A DNA stretch of 64,000 nt from NCBI RefSeq assembly GCF_900091595.1, contig NZ_FMCW01000005.1, positions 124,001 to 188,000 of the forward strand. Reading direction: 5' to 3'. The first letter of the stretch is position 1, and every line of letters starts with the position of its first letter. Positions 1 through 8,771 of this stretch are shown piece after piece. The DNA comes from Micromonospora haikouensis (GTDB lineage Bacteria; Actinomycetota; Actinomycetes; Mycobacteriales; Micromonosporaceae). A model generated the notes under the pieces. That model saw nothing but the letters and a program-made list of their open reading frames with translations. It searched no databases and was not told where the DNA came from. Made by a program: the position numbers and the translations under genes.

Positions 1-1
1 C

Positions 2-985
2 GCCGCCGACCGGGCCATTCCGGTCACCGCCGACCGGGACGCACCAGGCAGCGCCGACCGGGCCGTCCCGGGCACCGCCCACCTGGCCGCCCATGGTGCC
101 GCCGACCGGGCCGGCCTTCGCCCGGACGCCGGCCGCCGGTCGCGTCGACCGGTGTGGGGCTGGCTGCTCGCGCTCCTGCCGGCGGCGGTCGTGTTGACCC
201 CCCTGGTGCTACTGGCGGCGGGGCAGCGGGGACGGCAGCTCGACTGGGTGGACCAGGCCCGCCCCGCCGACCTTGTCGCCCTGCCCGGCGCGCTGACCCA
301 GAGCGGCGCGGTGGGCGGGCTGCTGCTGGGTCTGGCCGCCCTGGGTGCCGCCCGGTCGGGCCGGGCCGGGCTGCTTCCCGCCGCCTGCCTCGTCCTGCCG
401 GTGGCCCTGGTCTTCCTGGCCGGGCTGGCCGTACCGCTGTGGGTGCCGCGCTACCTGTTCTTCGTCGTGCCGTTCGTCTGCCTGCTGGCCGGGGCGGCGC
501 TGGCCACGGCGGTGCTGCCGGCGGCGCTGGCCGTGGTGCTCCTCGCCGGCCTGCTCGGCCTGCCCGACCAGGCGGCGCTGCGGCACAGCCACGAGTGGCC
601 ACGGGGCGCGCTGGTCGACTACCGGGGGGCGGCCCGGGTGGTCGACGCGGGCCGCCGGCCCGGTGACGTGATCGTCTTCTCGCCCCGGGACGGCTGGCTC
701 TTCACCGACCTCGGCATCGGCTACCACCTCGGCGACCGGCAGCCCCGGGACGCGCTGGCCGTACGGGGCCGCGACGCGCGCGGCGACTACTGGGCCGACG
801 AGTGCCCGGACCCGGCCGCCTGCCTGGCCGGGGCGCGGCGGGTCTGGCTGGTGGTCGCCGGCCGGCGAACGGACCCGGTCGCCGCGGTACCCGGCGCGAA
901 AGGGACGGCGCTACGGGACGACGGCTTCGCCGTCGAGCGGGTCTGGCAGCGCCCCGGCCTGACCGTGGCACTACTCACCCGCTGA
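2..985 (+). CDS. Multi-pass membrane glycosyltransferase (GT39/mannosyltransferase-like), 5' truncated by window edge
   Basis: The frame is open from the first bases, so the N-terminus lies outside the window; 327 residues remain. The first ~50 residues are a low-complexity linker with degenerate ADRA repeats. Several hydrophobic helices follow, including one just after VPRYLFFVVP, a pattern typical of the last membrane block of GT-C fold enzymes that use polyprenyl-phosphate sugars. The last ~130 residues are soluble (DVIVFSPRDGW, a Cys pair in DECPDPAAC) and would face outside. The catalytic Asp of GT-C enzymes would be in the missing N-terminal loop, so activity and sugar cannot be judged. 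It converges on the histidine kinase gene to the right. The family call is inference from topology and the PRY motif. Confidence 0.6.
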   Translation, partial: AADRAIPVTADRDAPGSADRAVPGTAHLAAHGAADRAGLRPDAGRRSRRPVWGWLLALLPAAVVLTPLVLLAAGQRGRQLDWVDQARPADLVALPGALTQSGAVGGLLLGLAALGAARSGRAGLLPAACLVLPVALVFLAGLAVPLWVPRYLFFVVPFVCLLAGAALATAVLPAALAVVLLAGLLGLPDQAALRHSHEWPRGALVDYRGAARVVDAGRRPGDVIVFSPRDGWLFTDLGIGYHLGDRQPRDALAVRGRDARGDYWADECPDPAACLAGARRVWLVVAGRRTDPVAAVPGAKGTALRDDGFAVERVWQRPGLTVALLTR

Positions 986-1044
986 GCCGGCCTGCCCGGC
1001 TGCCCGGCCCCTCGGCCGTCCGGCCGCCCCGGGATCGCCCGCGT

Positions 1045-1101
1045 CATGTCGGCGACATGGCGGTATCCGGGGCGGTGGGATGCCACCATGTCGCCGACAT
1101 G
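1045..1101. terminator. Large dyad between convergent genes, built from two 15-bp palindromes
   Basis: CATGTCGGCGACATG (1045-1059) and CATGTCGCCGACATG (1087-1101) are each perfect odd palindromes. Together they also form a hairpin with 24-base arms (22 matches) around a 9-base loop. It lies between the 3' ends of two convergent genes, so a bidirectional terminator is the simplest reading. There is no T-tract on either side. The self-palindromic arms, 42 bp apart, would equally suit a dimeric DNA-binding protein. Confidence 0.5.
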
Positions 1102-1201
1102 GAGTCGATCAAGCGGCCTCGGCCCGACGGGCGGGGCGGCGCGGGGCAGGACGGCGCGAGGCGGCGCGGCGCGGAGCAGGGCGGTGCGGGGCACCTGGGC
1201 G

Positions 1202-3049
1202 TCAGGAGCGGACGAGGGGGACCACCAGTACCGCCTCGGTGCCGCCCTCCGCGCCGTTGCGCAGCTCGATGGTGCCGCGCAGCTCGCCGGTCACCAGCGC
1301 CCGGACGATCTGGAGCCCGAGCCGGCTGCCGCGCTCGGCGTCGAACCCGGCCGGCAGGCCACGCCCGTTGTCGGCGACGGTGACGTGCAGCTGCTTGCGG
1401 AACCGGTGTGCCGACACGACCACCTCGGGTGGCACCGTCGACTCGACCCCGGCGGCGGCCTGCGGAAGGACCCCGCCCGACCCGGACCCCTCGGCCAACC
1501 CGGAACCCCCGCCCGACTCGGAACCGCCAGCCGACCCGGAAACCCCGGCCGTCCCGGAAGCGCCAGCCGACCCGGAACCACTTCCACCGGCCACCGCTGC
1601 GCCCCCGGTCGCCCCGGCCGCCCCGGAAGCGCCGGCAAGCCCGGCGGACCCAGACCCGACGCCCACCCCAGCGGCCCCGGCACCGCCGCTGGCCTCCGCC
1701 CCAGCACCGCCGCTGACCTCCGCCCCGGTCGAGGATCCGGCCGAGGATCCGGTCGTGGGCACAGCCGGAGGCCCGGTCGGGGACTCAGCGGCCGGCGGGA
1801 AGCCGTGCTCGACGGCGTTGAGCAGCAACTCGTTGAGGACCATGACCAGCGAGGTGGCGATCTCGGCCGGCAGCACGCCGAAGCTGCCCCGGCGGCGCAT
1901 GCCGACGGTCTGCTCGGTCGCGGCGACCTCGGTCGCCGCGCTGGCCACCCGGTCGACGATGCCGTCGAACTCGACCGCCTCGTCGCTGGACATGGAGAGC
2001 GTCTCGTGCACCAGGGCGATGGAGGCGACGCGGCGTACGGACTCCTCCAGGGCGACCCTGGCCTCCGGCATGGCCACCCGGCGGGCCTGGAGGCGCAACA
2101 GCGCGGCGACGGTCTGCAGGTTGTTCTTCACCCGGTGGTGGATCTCCCGGATGGTGGCGTCCTTGGTGATCAGGGCGCGGTCGCGGCGACGTACCTCGGT
2201 GATGTCGCGGACCAGGACCAGCGCGCCGATCGGCACCCCGGCGGGCATCAGCGGCAGGGCCCGGGTGAGCATGGTCGCGCCCCGGGCGTCGATCTCCCGC
2301 CGGGGCGGGCCCTCACCGCGCAGCGCGGCGAGGATGCCGTTGGCCGCTTCGGTGCCCTCCAGGGGGTCGCCGGCCAGCCGGCGGTGCAGCTTGGCCAGGT
2401 CCTCCCCCACCAGGTGTGCGGCGAAGCCGAGCCGCCGGTACGCGGACTGCGCGTTGGGGCTGGCGTAGGTGACCTTGCCGCCGGCGTCGAGCCGGACGAG
2501 GCCGTCGCCGACCCGGGGCGCGGACGTCGTCTCCCCGGGGTGCCGGGGCGGCGGGAACGTGCCGTCGGCGATCATCTGGGCGAGGTCGTCGGCGGTCGTC
2601 AGGTAGTTCAGTTCGAGCTGGCTGGGCGTGCGGGCGGTGGAGAGGTTGGTGTCCCGGCCGACGACCGCGATCACCTCGCCGGCCTCCCCGTCGGCGGTGC
2701 GCAACCGGACCGGGATCGCCTCGTGCCGGGCGGGCACGTCGCCGTACCAGACCGGGTCGCCCTCCCGCCAGATCCGGCCCTGGCCGTACGCGACCTCCAG
2801 GTGGGCCACCTCGGGCCCGCCGACGATCCGCCCCACCTGGTCGTCCTGGTACGCGGTGGGCGCGGTCGTCGGGCGGACCTGGGCCACGCAGAGGAAGGTG
2901 CCGTCGCGGTCCACCGGCACCCACAGCAGCAGGTCGGCGAAGGACAGGTCGGACAGCAGCTGCCAGTCTCCGGCGATCCGGTGCAGGTGGTCGATGTCGG
3001 CGGGGCGGAGCTGGGTGTGCTCCTCGGCGAGGTCGCGCAACGTGGACAC
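1202..3049 (-). CDS. pdtaS: PdtaS-type cytosolic sensor histidine kinase with a low-complexity insertion
   Basis: 615 residues: N-terminal GAF-like sensor (about 1-150), PAS (about 180-285), and a HisKA_2/HATPase kinase core. The phosphoacceptor helix IREIHHRVKNNLQ lies near residue 305, the N-box NELLLNAVEH at 406-415, and the G1 box VADNGRGLP near 559. There are no membrane helices, so it should be cytosolic. In M. tuberculosis PdtaS phosphorylates the ANTAR RNA-binding regulator PdtaR; no pdtaR is in this window. Unusually, about 120 residues of almost pure Gly/Ala/Ser/Thr (about 417-537) sit between the N-box and the G1 box. They make the protein some 100 residues longer than the usual ~500. 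The core motifs are intact, so it is probably active. Confidence 0.85.
   Translation of the reverse strand: MSTLRDLAEEHTQLRPADIDHLHRIAGDWQLLSDLSFADLLLWVPVDRDGTFLCVAQVRPTTAPTAYQDDQVGRIVGGPEVAHLEVAYGQGRIWREGDPVWYGDVPARHEAIPVRLRTADGEAGEVIAVVGRDTNLSTARTPSQLELNYLTTADDLAQMIADGTFPPPRHPGETTSAPRVGDGLVRLDAGGKVTYASPNAQSAYRRLGFAAHLVGEDLAKLHRRLAGDPLEGTEAANGILAALRGEGPPRREIDARGATMLTRALPLMPAGVPIGALVLVRDITEVRRRDRALITKDATIREIHHRVKNNLQTVAALLRLQARRVAMPEARVALEESVRRVASIALVHETLSMSSDEAVEFDGIVDRVASAATEVAATEQTVGMRRRGSFGVLPAEIATSLVMVLNELLLNAVEHGFPPAAESPTGPPAVPTTGSSAGSSTGAEVSGGAGAEASGGAGAAGVGVGSGSAGLAGASGAAGATGGAAVAGGSGSGSAGASGTAGVSGSAGGSESGGGSGLAEGSGSGGVLPQAAAGVESTVPPEVVVSAHRFRKQLHVTVADNGRGLPAGFDAERGSRLGLQIVRALVTGELRGTIELRNGAEGGTEAVLVVPLVRS
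1430..1801 (-). repeat. Gly/Ser/Ala-rich degenerate repeat inside pdtaS
   Basis: This stretch encodes the ~120-residue insertion between the ATP-binding N and G1 boxes. It consists of imperfect short units of the type GSGSAG, GASG and AGVSG. Frame is maintained throughout, which points to in-frame growth of GC-rich simple sequence rather than decay. Confidence 0.7.
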
Positions 3050-3223
3050 GATGCACAGCGTGCCACGCCCAGGCGGGCCCCGTCCCGCTGGCCGGCCGGG
3101 CTCACACCGGTCGACCCGCGCGCCGGCCCGCCCGGCTCACCTCCGCCGGCCCGCCCCACGTCCGCCGGCCCGGCCGGCTCATCTCCCCCGGCCCGCCCAC
3201 GTCCGCCGGCCGGCCCGGGGCGC

Positions 3224-4255
3224 TCACATCGTCGCGGTGACCTTCTTCAGGCCGCGCGGCGCGTCGGGGTCCTCGCCCCGGGCCAGGGCCAGCGCCAGGG
3301 CGAGGCGCTGCAACGGCAGGATGTCCAGCAGCGGGGCGTACCGCTCGTCGACCTCGGGGACGGCCATCCGGGTGGCCCCCTGCACGTCGGCCGAGCCGAC
3401 CACGACCACGTCGGCGCGGCGCTCGCCGAGGCGGGGCAGCACCTCGCCCATGGACCGGCCGCCGGGGCCGGAGCCGACCACGGCCAGCACCGGCACGTCC
3501 GGGTCGGTCATCGCGAGCGGGCCGTGCAGCAGGTCCGCGCCGGAGAAGGCGAGCGCCGGCAGGTACGAGGTCTCCATCAGCTTGAGCGCCGCCTCCCGGG
3601 CGGTCGGGTACGCGTATCCCCGGCCGGTGGTGACGAGCTGGGCGGCGAACCGGTAGCGGGGCGCGAGCTGGGCCGGGGTGGGGTCGTCGAGGGTGCGGGC
3701 GGCCAGCTCGGGCAGGGCGGCCAGGGCGGCGCGCTCGGCGGCGGGCAGCGCCCCGTTGCCGGCCCGGACGCCCTCCACGAGCAGCAGCAGGGCGAGCAGC
3801 TCCGCCGTGTACGTCTTGGTGGCCGCCACGGCCCGCTCGTGTCCGGCGGCGATGTCGACGCTCAGCTCGGCGATCCCGGCCAGCGGCGAGTCGGGGTTGT
3901 TGGTCACGGCGAGGGTGAGCGCGCCGGACGCGCGGGCGGTGCGCAGCACCTCGGCCAGGTCGGGTGAGCCGCCGCTCTGGCTGACGCCGACGACCAGCGC
4001 GTCGGACAGGTCGGGACGCGCGCCGAAGAGGGTGACCGCGCTGGGCGAGGCGAGCCCGGCGGGCAGGCCGAGCCGGATCTCGGTCAGGTACGCCCCGTAG
4101 AGGGCGGCGTGGTCGGAGGTGCCCCGGGCGGTGAAGACCACGTGCCGGGGGCGGCGCTGCGCGACGACGGCGGCCACCTCGGCGATCGCCCCGGCGTGCT
4201 CGGCGGAGAGCAGCCGCTCGTAGCCGGCCGGCTGCTCGGAGATGTCGGCGGCCAT
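3224..4255 (-). CDS. SIS-domain sugar-phosphate isomerase/deaminase (GlmS C-terminal-like)
   Basis: 343 residues from the ATG that has AGGGG just upstream; a GTG seven codons earlier is possible. It has two SIS domains and no glutamine amidotransferase domain, so it is not full GlmS. Visible motifs are TARGTSDHAA, GVSQSGGSPDL (phosphosugar loop), AVTNNPDSPLA, ATKTYTAE and REAALKLMETSY, all as in the isomerase half of glucosamine-6-phosphate synthase and in AgaS/NagB-II deaminases. The likely role is isomerisation or deamination of an amino-sugar phosphate in the cytosol. No PTS or ABC sugar uptake gene is adjacent, so the substrate is open. It diverges from the TPR gene across ~225 bp. Confidence 0.8.
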   Translation of the reverse strand: MAADISEQPAGYERLLSAEHAGAIAEVAAVVAQRRPRHVVFTARGTSDHAALYGAYLTEIRLGLPAGLASPSAVTLFGARPDLSDALVVGVSQSGGSPDLAEVLRTARASGALTLAVTNNPDSPLAGIAELSVDIAAGHERAVAATKTYTAELLALLLLVEGVRAGNGALPAAERAALAALPELAARTLDDPTPAQLAPRYRFAAQLVTTGRGYAYPTAREAALKLMETSYLPALAFSGADLLHGPLAMTDPDVPVLAVVGSGPGGRSMGEVLPRLGERRADVVVVGSADVQGATRMAVPEVDERYAPLLDILPLQRLALALALARGEDPDAPRGLKKVTATM

Positions 4256-4318
4256 GCCGGCCCCTGCACGCGTCACGGAGTGCCCCTTTCCCTGCGCGAT
4301 TGCCGCGCGTTCCCTGCT

Positions 4319-4358
4319 CAGTCTTGCATGTTTTGGCGTACGTGAACAATCTTGCGAG
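4319..4358. promoter_or_regulatory. Direct repeat CARTCTTGC upstream of the SIS gene
   Basis: CAGTCTTGCATG (4319-4330) and CAATCTTGCGAG (4347-4358) repeat with a 28-bp period in the divergent region between the SIS gene and the TPR gene. The local base composition is lower in GC than the surroundings. CTTGC half-sites are common in operators of LacI- and ROK-type sugar regulators, but no regulator is encoded nearby. Confidence 0.3.
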
Positions 4359-4480
4359 CAGCATTGCGCAGTGGATCACCAAGCCGAGCCAACATCACCT
4401 ACGCTTGCCCGACCCGGCGACACTGCGACGGGGGACGCATCCGCCGCCCGGCCACCCGCACCTACCACCGAGAGGCCCAC

Positions 4481-6310
4481 GTGTCCGAGGGAAGGGACGA
4501 TCCCCCGCTGTCGGCGGAGGAGGAGCTGGCCCTGGCCCGGCTCGCGCTGGACGAGGGTGACCTGGCGCACGCCGCCGGGCACGTCGCCGGCGCGCTGACC
4601 CGGTCGCCCACCCTGCCCGAGGTGCACGAGACGCTGGCCCGGCTGGCCGCCGTCAGCGGCGGCGGCCTCGACCTGTTCCCCCTGCACCAGCGCGCCTTCG
4701 TCGGCACGGTGGTGGCCCGGGCGCACCTGCTCGCCGCGGCGGGGCGGCCCGCCGAGGGGCTGGAGCTGCTGGCCGCCGCCACCGGGCACGACCGCAGCGC
4801 CGACTGGGCCGGGGTGCCCTGGGTGACGGCACCGGAGCTGCCCGAGCGGCTCGACCCGGAGGGCATCGCCCAGGTGCTGATGCAGGTGTGCGCCGCCACG
4901 CCCGACCCGGTGCCGCGCGCCGACCGGGCGCCCCTGACGCCGTACCTCACCCTGGCCCGCAACGCGGTCACCGTCCATCCCGAGCACGCCCTGCTGCTGG
5001 GCGCGGCGTCCGCGCTGGCCCGGCGCCTCGGCGAGGTCACCCTGGCGGTCCGCTGGGCGAGCCGCGGCGTACGGGTGCGCCCGTCGAAGCTCGGCGAGGT
5101 CTGGCTCGGGTACGCGTACCGCAGCGCCGGCCGCACCCGGGAGGCCCTCGCCGCGCTCGGCAGGGCCGTCGACCACGACCCGGACGACCTCGCCGTCTAC
5201 GCCGACATCGCCGGCACGCTGGCCGACACCGGCCGGCTCGACGAGGCCCTGGAGTGGACCGACCGTGCCCTCGCCCGGAACCCCGCCTTCGACTGCGCCG
5301 TGCACACCGCGCACCGGCTGCGCTTCCAGCGCGACGGCGACGTGGCGCACCTGGTGGCGCTGGCCGACTTCGTCCGCGACCATCCCGACGACTCGCACGA
5401 GCACGGCGACCTCGCCGAGTGCTGCCGCAGCCGGCCGTGGCTGGGTCAGGTCACCCCGGCCGCCGGGGCGGCGGTCGCCGTGCTGCGCCACGCCCTGGCC
5501 GCCGAGCAGGACGCCCTCGGCGCGACCGTACGGCTGGAGACACTGGAGCCGCCGAGCGCCCTGCGCACCGTGGCGGCGGCCGCGCCCGACCTGCGGGTCG
5601 AGGTGGCGGAGGTGGCCGAGCCGGATCCGCGCGAGCCCCGCCGGGCCACCGACCGGCCGCTGTGGCGCTGGGACGGCACCGTCGCCGCCCCGGCGGTGCC
5701 GGCGCCCTCGGCCGAGGCGGCGGACCGCATCCGGCAGCTCGCCCACCCGGCGTGGCCGCACCCTCCGGCGGCGTACGACGCGGCGGTCGGCCTGGCCACG
5801 CTGGGGCTGCCCGACCTGCTCGGGCTGCTGGTGCACCCGCCCGCGGCCCCGCCGACCGGGCTGGGCCGGGTGCTGGCCGGGCAGGACCCGTCGCTCTGGG
5901 TGCGCTGCGTGCAGGTGTGGGCGTGCCTGGGCCTGCTGCACCACCGCACGGACGAGCCGTGGGCGTCCTCCACCCGTCGCCGGACGCTGGTCGAGCTGGT
6001 CTGGGGGGTGGAGGACTGGATCACCGAGGCCGCCCTGTTCGCCCTGGTCACCGCCGCCTGGGTGGACCCCTCGGTCCGCGAGGACGTGGCCGGCGTGGTG
6101 GCCGACCGGCTCGCCGACGCGGCGGCGGTGGCCCGGGACCGGAGCGTGCCGATCGCGGTCTCGCTGGCGTACCTGGCGCTGGCCACCCCGGCCCTCGACC
6201 CGGCCACGGCCGCGCTGGCCGGCGAGCTGATCTCCGGCCCGGCGGCGGACCGGTCCCGACCGGGCCGGCTGCGCCGCCTCTGGGACCGCCTCACCCGCCG
6301 CCGGGGCTGA
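4481..6310 (+). CDS. TPR-repeat protein of unknown function
   Basis: 609 residues from a GTG five bases after AGAGG; the frame is open further upstream but without a better start. The N-terminal half carries tetratricopeptide repeats, clearest around residues 200-275 (LGYAYRSAGRTREALAAL, then YADIAGTLADTGRLDEALEW). The C-terminal third is a helical, Ala/Leu/Trp-rich domain without a motif I recognise (VQVWACLGLLHH, VWGVEDWITEAALFALV). No signal peptide or membrane helix is seen. It is probably a cytosolic scaffold; no partner is evident from its neighbours. It stands alone, convergent with the MFS gene. Confidence 0.65.
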   Translation: MSEGRDDPPLSAEEELALARLALDEGDLAHAAGHVAGALTRSPTLPEVHETLARLAAVSGGGLDLFPLHQRAFVGTVVARAHLLAAAGRPAEGLELLAAATGHDRSADWAGVPWVTAPELPERLDPEGIAQVLMQVCAATPDPVPRADRAPLTPYLTLARNAVTVHPEHALLLGAASALARRLGEVTLAVRWASRGVRVRPSKLGEVWLGYAYRSAGRTREALAALGRAVDHDPDDLAVYADIAGTLADTGRLDEALEWTDRALARNPAFDCAVHTAHRLRFQRDGDVAHLVALADFVRDHPDDSHEHGDLAECCRSRPWLGQVTPAAGAAVAVLRHALAAEQDALGATVRLETLEPPSALRTVAAAAPDLRVEVAEVAEPDPREPRRATDRPLWRWDGTVAAPAVPAPSAEAADRIRQLAHPAWPHPPAAYDAAVGLATLGLPDLLGLLVHPPAAPPTGLGRVLAGQDPSLWVRCVQVWACLGLLHHRTDEPWASSTRRRTLVELVWGVEDWITEAALFALVTAAWVDPSVREDVAGVVADRLADAAAVARDRSVPIAVSLAYLALATPALDPATAALAGELISGPAADRSRPGRLRRLWDRLTRRRG

Positions 6311-6376
6311 GGCCGGCCCCGGCGGCGCTGCCGACCCGGGCCGCCCGCCCCGGTCGGGGCGGACGGCCGTGGCCGG

Positions 6377-7966
6377 TCAGACCGCCGCGGCCTTGCCCAG
6401 GGCCGTCTCGGCCTGCTCCTCCGGCGTGGCGGCCGGCGGGGCGTCGTTCGTCGAGCGCAGCGGGATCTCCCGGATGAACCAGGCCAGCACCGGCACCAGC
6501 ACGGTGAACAGCACCGCCCACCAGAAGACGTGCGAGATGGCGTCGGCGAGACCGCCGAGCACCAGCTCCCGGGCCTGCGCCGGCAGCTCCTTGAGCTTGT
6601 CGAGGTCGATCTGGCCGCCCTCGCCGCCCCCGCCGCTGAACGCGGACCCGGCGGGCGAGCCGGCGAGCCGGTTGGCGAAGATCGCGCCGAACAGCGAGAT
6701 GCCGAACGAGCCGCCGATGGAGCGGAAGAAGGTGGCCGCGCCGCTGGCCGCGCCGAGGTCCTTCTGCTCGACGCTGTTCTGCGCGATCAGCATCGAGGTC
6801 TGCATGAGGAAGCCCATGCCGACGCCGAGGACGATCATGTAGAGCGAGGACTCCGCCTTGCCGGTGCCCACGTCGAGCCGGGTCAGCAGGGCCAGGCCGA
6901 GGGTCATCACCACGCCGCCGACGATCGGGAAGATCCGGTACCGGCCGGTCCTCGTGATCGCCCGGCCGACCACCAGCGAGACCACCAGCATGCCGAACAT
7001 CAGCGGGAGCAGCAGCAGGCCGCTGTTGGTGGCCGACGCCCCCTGCACGGTCTGCTGGTAGAGCGGCAGGAAGTTCATCGCCCCGAACATGGCGAAGCCG
7101 AGCAGGAAGCCGATCATCGAGATCAGCGCGAAGTTGCGGTTGGCGAACAGCCCCAGCGGCAGGATCGGCTCCGCCGCGCGCCGCTCCACGAAGCCGAACA
7201 CGACCAGGCTCACCAGGGCCAGGGCGGACAGGCCGAGGATCTGCGGCGAGGCCCAGTCGTAGGAGCTGCCGCCCCAGGTGGTGATCAGCACGATCGCGGT
7301 GATGCCGACCGAGAGCAGCCCCGCGCCGAGCCAGTCGATCCGGTGCTCGGTGCGGTACTTCGGCAGGTGCATGGTGGTGGCGAGCACCAGCAGCGCGATG
7401 CCGCCGAGCGGCAGGTTGACATAGAACGCCCAGCGCCACGAGAGGTTGTCGGTGATGAAGCCGCCGACCAGCGGCCCGGCGACCATGGCGATGGCCATGA
7501 TGCCGGCCATCATGCCCTGGTAGCGGCCCCGTTCCCGGGGCGGGACCAGGTCGCCGATGATCGCCATCACGCCGACCATCAGCCCACCCGCGCCGAGGCC
7601 CTGGACGGCCCGGAAGGCGATCAGCTCGATCATGCCGCTGTCGGCGCCCCCGAACACGCCGGAGCCGGCCATCCCGCACAGCGCGGAGCCGACCAGGAAG
7701 ATGCCCACGGAGGTCAGGAAGACCGCCTTGCGGCCGTAGAGGTCGCCGAGCTTGCCCCAGATGGGGGTGGAGACGGTGGTGCCCAGCACGTACGCGGTGA
7801 CGACCCAGGTGAAGTGGTCCACCCCGCCGAACTCGCCGACGATGCGCGGCAGCGCGGTGCTGACGATCATGTTGTCGAGCATCGCGAGCATCATCGCGAT
7901 CATGAGGCCGAAAAGGACGACCCGGATGTTGGGTCGTCGCTCCGCGCCCTCGACTTCCTGACTCAT
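6377..7966 (-). CDS. MFS drug efflux transporter, DHA2 (EmrB/QacA, 14-TM) family
   Basis: 529 residues with about 14 hydrophobic helices. The first helix carries the DHA2 signature LDNMIVSTALPRI, and the loop between helices 2 and 3 has GKLGDLYGRKAVF (motif A). The start ATG follows GGGGGAG. Members export cationic drugs or antibiotics by proton antiport at the cytoplasmic membrane. It is divergent from a TetR gene 103 bp away, with a clear dyad between them, so it is very likely repressed by that regulator until a ligand binds. The exported compound cannot be told from sequence. The C-terminus is a short Ala/Pro-rich tail. Confidence 0.88.
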   Translation of the reverse strand: MSQEVEGAERRPNIRVVLFGLMIAMMLAMLDNMIVSTALPRIVGEFGGVDHFTWVVTAYVLGTTVSTPIWGKLGDLYGRKAVFLTSVGIFLVGSALCGMAGSGVFGGADSGMIELIAFRAVQGLGAGGLMVGVMAIIGDLVPPRERGRYQGMMAGIMAIAMVAGPLVGGFITDNLSWRWAFYVNLPLGGIALLVLATTMHLPKYRTEHRIDWLGAGLLSVGITAIVLITTWGGSSYDWASPQILGLSALALVSLVVFGFVERRAAEPILPLGLFANRNFALISMIGFLLGFAMFGAMNFLPLYQQTVQGASATNSGLLLLPLMFGMLVVSLVVGRAITRTGRYRIFPIVGGVVMTLGLALLTRLDVGTGKAESSLYMIVLGVGMGFLMQTSMLIAQNSVEQKDLGAASGAATFFRSIGGSFGISLFGAIFANRLAGSPAGSAFSGGGGEGGQIDLDKLKELPAQARELVLGGLADAISHVFWWAVLFTVLVPVLAWFIREIPLRSTNDAPPAATPEEQAETALGKAAAV

Positions 7967-7993
7967 CGGTAAGCTCCCCCCGGGATGTGACCG

Positions 7994-8039
7994 ACTTACT
8001 TGCCGGCCGGCTAGTTACCTTACTAGCCGCACGGTAAGT
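7994..8039. promoter_or_regulatory. Probable TetR operator between MFS and tetR
   Basis: GGCTAGT-TACCTT-ACTAGCC (8009-8028) is a perfect 7+7 dyad with a 6-bp spacer. It is flanked by a second, wider inverted pair, ACTTAC (7994-7999) and GTAAGT (8034-8039). The nested symmetry sits in the 103-bp divergent region, where it could block both promoters. Confidence 0.65.
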
Positions 8040-8069
8040 TGGGAGGCAACTGGTCGTCAAGCGAGTTGG

Positions 8070-8642
8070 GTGGTTCGGGTGAGAGAGAGCACAGGCACGC
8101 GGGAGCGCATCAAGGCCGTGGCCCTCGAACTCTTCACCGAGCAGGGCTACGAGAAGACCTCGCTGCGCGAGATCGCCGAGCGGCTGAACGTGACGAAGGC
8201 CGCCCTCTACTACCACTTCAAGAGCAAGGACGAGATCGTCAGCAGCTTCGTCGAGGAGCGGCTGGACCGGATGGACGCGCTGATCGCCTGGGCCGACGGG
8301 CAGCCCGCCACGCTGGCGACGCGGCGGGAGCTGATCGCCGGCTACGCCGACAGCATGTTCGCCACCGAGCAGCCCTCGGTGATGCGCTTCTTCGAGCAGA
8401 ACCAGACCGCGCTCAGGAGCCTGGCCGCCGGGCAGCAGATGCGCGACCGGATGTTCCGGCTGGCCGACGCGCTGGCCCGGGGCGACGAGTCGCCCGAGGC
8501 CCAGCTGCGCGCCGCCCTGTCGCTGTTCGCCGTGCACAGCAGCTGGTTCGCCATCCGCGCCCCGCGCATCACCGACGAGGAGCGGCGGAAGATCGCCCTG
8601 GAGGTGGCCGACGAGCTGCTCGCCCGCATCGCCGAGGGCTGA
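8070..8642 (+). CDS. TetR/AcrR family transcriptional repressor
   Basis: 190 residues with a GTG start. The N-terminal helix-turn-helix is typical: ALELFTEQGYEKTSLREIA then LNVTKAALYYHFKSKDEI, ending near residue 55. The remainder is the helical ligand-binding/dimerisation domain. It is divergent from the 14-TM exporter, the usual arrangement of a local repressor controlling efflux and itself. The dyad in the intergenic DNA is its likely binding site. The ligand is unknown. Confidence 0.88.
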   Translation: MVRVRESTGTRERIKAVALELFTEQGYEKTSLREIAERLNVTKAALYYHFKSKDEIVSSFVEERLDRMDALIAWADGQPATLATRRELIAGYADSMFATEQPSVMRFFEQNQTALRSLAAGQQMRDRMFRLADALARGDESPEAQLRAALSLFAVHSSWFAIRAPRITDEERRKIALEVADELLARIAEG

Positions 8643-8704
8643 GCCGCCGCCACACGGCCGACCCGGGCGCCGTCGGCAGCGGGGTCCGCGCAGCGGCGCG
8701 AGCG

Positions 8705-8736
8705 GGGCCGACCAGGCTCAGGGCCGACCAGGCTCA
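8705..8736. repeat. Tandem 16-bp duplication
   Basis: Two perfect copies of GGGCCGACCAGGCTCA lie in the ~130-bp spacer between the convergent tetR and GNAT genes. A partial third copy follows. No function is apparent. Confidence 0.6.
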
Positions 8737-8771
8737 GGGCTGGCCGTGAGCGGGGCGACCGGGCGCAGGGA

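Noticed and set aside
1046..3967. 973-codon plus-strand frame opposite pdtaS and the SIS gene
   Set aside because: Shadow of two recognised genes; the product is Gly/Arg/Pro repeats.
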